DNA of 64,000 nt from contig NZ_AKIZ01000038.1 of the NCBI RefSeq assembly GCF_000282595.1, positions 124,001 to 188,000 on the forward strand. The letters run 5' to 3'. The notes under the pieces were generated by a model. It had not been told where the DNA came from. It ran no database searches and saw only the letters and a list, made by a program, of their open reading frames with translations. This DNA is from Phyllobacterium sp. YR531 (GTDB lineage: Bacteria > Pseudomonadota > Alphaproteobacteria > Rhizobiales > Rhizobiaceae). The position numbers and the translations under genes are program-made. Of this stretch, positions 62,498 to 64,000 are shown piece after piece; position 1 is the stretch's first letter; the number at the start of each line of letters is the position of its first letter.

Positions 62498-63580
62498 TTA
62501 GAAGTTACGCTGGAAACGTACGATACCTGTGAAAGCGTCGTCGCCTGAACCACGATCTTCGTCAAACGAAGCGTAGTTTACTTCTGGAGTGATTACGAAG
62601 CCTGGTACGATTTCGTAGTTCACGTTCAAAGCAGCAGCGAATGTGCCCTGTTCTTCGTAAGCAGCCTGGAAGTTAACAGTTGCCTTTTCGGAAACCTTAG
62701 CGGACAGACCGCCCCAGATTGCGTAGTCGCCGTTCCATGAACCGTAGTAGTTGCCGCCTTCGGAAACAACATCAAAGTCGTCTTCGTTGGACTGATAACC
62801 ACCCATGATGAAACCGGATACAGTGTCGGTGAACTTAACGTCCAAACGAACCTTACCAGCGAACTCTTCAACAACTGAGTCGTAAGCTGCAACAGCGGAG
62901 ATACCACCCCAAGCCTGTTCAAACTTCACACCAGCAACAACGTGTGGCATGTAGTCTTCGATCAGGTGAGAAGAGTCACCCTGTTCCAAGCCGATCAAAG
63001 CGGAGAAACCGTTGCCGCCAGCAAAAGTGTAGCTGATCTGGTTTGTACGGCCGCCTGCATAAGCGATCGCGTCATCTGTGATCACGTTACCAGCAGAACC
63101 GGTCCATGTATCATACAGGGAGTCGGAAACACCAACGCGGAAACCACCGAGTTCGATGTAAGCGTGCGAGATGTAGCCGCCGTTGCTGTAGTATGAACCA
63201 GCATCGTCAACACCATTGTCGTCGTTGCCGCCGTATGCCTTGTGATCGAAACGTGTTTCGATGAAGGAACGCAGTGTGCCAAGCTCTGTTTCGCTACGTG
63301 CGTCGAAACGAACGGTCGCACGTGCCTGCTTTGCCCATGTGCCAAGCTCAGCGCCGTTGTAAGGATCGTCACCAGCTACTGCATCGTAACGAACGTAACC
63401 GCTGATCTTCAAGCAGGTTTCGGTGCCTGGGATGTAGAAGAAGCCAGCGCCGTATGTGTCGCAAACGCGAACATATTCGACAGGCTCTGGTTCAGCGACG
63501 ACAACTGCGTCTGCAGCGCGTGCGCCGGATACTGCAACGAGGGCTGCAGCGGAGCCGAGAAGTAGGCTCTTAATGTTCAT
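62498..63580 (-). CDS. omp2b: Porin, Omp2b-type (porin_2 family)
   Basis: 360 residues from ATG 63580 (GGAGG 6 bases before); a longer frame exists to 63664. Signal peptide (MNIKSLLLGSAAALVAVSGARA, cleavage near residue 22). Mature N-terminus 'EPVEYVRVCDTYGAGFFYIPGTETCLKISGYVRYD' with the two Cys typical of Brucellaceae Omp2 porins. Strands repeat at about 20-residue spacing and the C-terminus is 'GIVRFQRNF' with the terminal Phe for BAM assembly. Length matches Brucella Omp2b (about 362). No omp2a copy is in view. Confidence 0.92.
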   Translation of the reverse strand: MNIKSLLLGSAAALVAVSGARAADAVVVAEPEPVEYVRVCDTYGAGFFYIPGTETCLKISGYVRYDAVAGDDPYNGAELGTWAKQARATVRFDARSETELGTLRSFIETRFDHKAYGGNDDNGVDDAGSYYSNGGYISHAYIELGGFRVGVSDSLYDTWTGSAGNVITDDAIAYAGGRTNQISYTFAGGNGFSALIGLEQGDSSHLIEDYMPHVVAGVKFEQAWGGISAVAAYDSVVEEFAGKVRLDVKFTDTVSGFIMGGYQSNEDDFDVVSEGGNYYGSWNGDYAIWGGLSAKVSEKATVNFQAAYEEQGTFAAALNVNYEIVPGFVITPEVNYASFDEDRGSGDDAFTGIVRFQRNF

Positions 63581-64000
63581 TTCTGACCTCCAGTCAAAGT
63601 TAAAAATGGGTCTGGGCATTCCAATTTGGCTGAAGGACAACCTGTCCCCATCCCCTAAGTGCAAGAAGAAATGCTGTAACGCCCTTCCTCTCGACAGACC
63701 ATACTCGCCAGCGCTCGCGTTTCAACCACGAATGTCCTCTGGTACGCCTTGTGCAGGCTCTATGACCGGGCGCTGTTGCACAAAAGCCACGAAATCGCCG
63801 TCCCGTCTCCAATATCTTTACCACTCAGTAATATAGGTAACCCGAATTTTAATAAAATCCGCACGCACTTGCCGGTATTGGAACGGCTCTTCTGTGCAGA
63901 ATCGGCCATTACTAAGCGGTGAAATGCGAGTCACTGAATCGAATCAAGCCTTTGACCGGCAAATCTGTCCGCCATCGCACGGGGCAGTGGAATCATTCTG
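63581..64000. other. Upstream region of the porin gene to the window end
   Basis: 420 bases without an ORF I can support. It should hold the porin promoter and a long leader. The ORFs that exist in this region have poor coding signal. I see no tRNA or other RNA. Confidence 0.4.

Noticed and set aside
1-64000. CRISPR arrays, tRNA or rRNA genes, prophage genes
   Set aside because: No regularly spaced repeats, cloverleaf-like segments, rRNA conserved blocks or phage genes were seen while reading intergenic regions.

Overview
The window is alphaproteobacterial chromosome, most likely a Brucellaceae genome of the Ochrobactrum/Brucella type. This rests on an Omp2b-type porin at the right edge, a DUF1476/ATP-synthase zeta-subunit gene, the rpoZ-rsh-pyrE-DUF2062-acpS-lepB-rnc-era-recO gene order, and many families typical of Rhizobiales (TIGR02301, NadQ-like regulator, BrnT/BrnA). 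I see no rRNA, tRNA, CRISPR array, prophage or plasmid replication gene. Almost all DNA is ordinary core-type coding sequence. The accessory signals are a toxin-antitoxin pair, a small transposon-derived element and a galactitol-type PTS operon. Species assignment is inference; no database search was possible.

Layout. 0-3.5 kb: an SDR fragment cut by the left edge, a membrane-anchored AraC regulator, a secreted beta-rich protein and a secreted alpha/beta hydrolase. 3.5-17 kb: phosphatidylethanolamine synthesis (pssA, psd), an Atm1-type exporter with its ArsR regulator, a LysM protein, LOG, ZntB/CorA, RarD, cimA-GFA-cysS, LysE and YedK. 17-21.5 kb: Nudix, TIGR02301 and two unknown proteins, then an AhpD-like gene paired with an ECF41 sigma factor, and PhzF. 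21.4-27 kb: BrnT/BrnA, then pyrC divergent from a ygfZ-HD-phosphatase-NadQ-cupin run. 27-33 kb: an MHYT-GGDEF-EAL protein whose stop codon carries a 259-bp MITE-like insertion, a VOC dioxygenase, DUF4166/DCC and an HpcH/HpaI aldolase. 33-42 kb: ATP-synthase zeta, purC-purS-purQ, a GST, a lipoprotein, and a tight nadA-nadB-nadC-panC-panB run on the minus strand. 42-46 kb: a GH5 glycosidase and PTS IIB-IIA-IIC genes. 46-54.3 kb: recO-era-rnc-lepB-acpS-DUF2062-pyrE-rsh-rpoZ. 54.5-64 kb: a NYN nuclease, uracil-DNA glycosylase, smpB, dapA, lytic transglycosylase, hydrolase, a membrane/BON/HhH cluster with a 32-residue membrane peptide, and the porin.

The most informative observations join a regulator to its target. 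A near-perfect ECF41 promoter (TGTCACA, 16 nt, CGTC) sits just upstream of the AhpD-like gene that overlaps the ECF41 sigma gene. A NadQ-like regulator at 25.5 kb has a probable target in the same window, because nadA carries a near-perfect 19-bp palindrome upstream of its start. The ArsR gene has an inverted repeat at its start codon, and BrnT/BrnA have a repeat-rich leader. Several genes too short for routine ORF calling are proposed, at 15477-15644 (+) and 61567-61665 (-).
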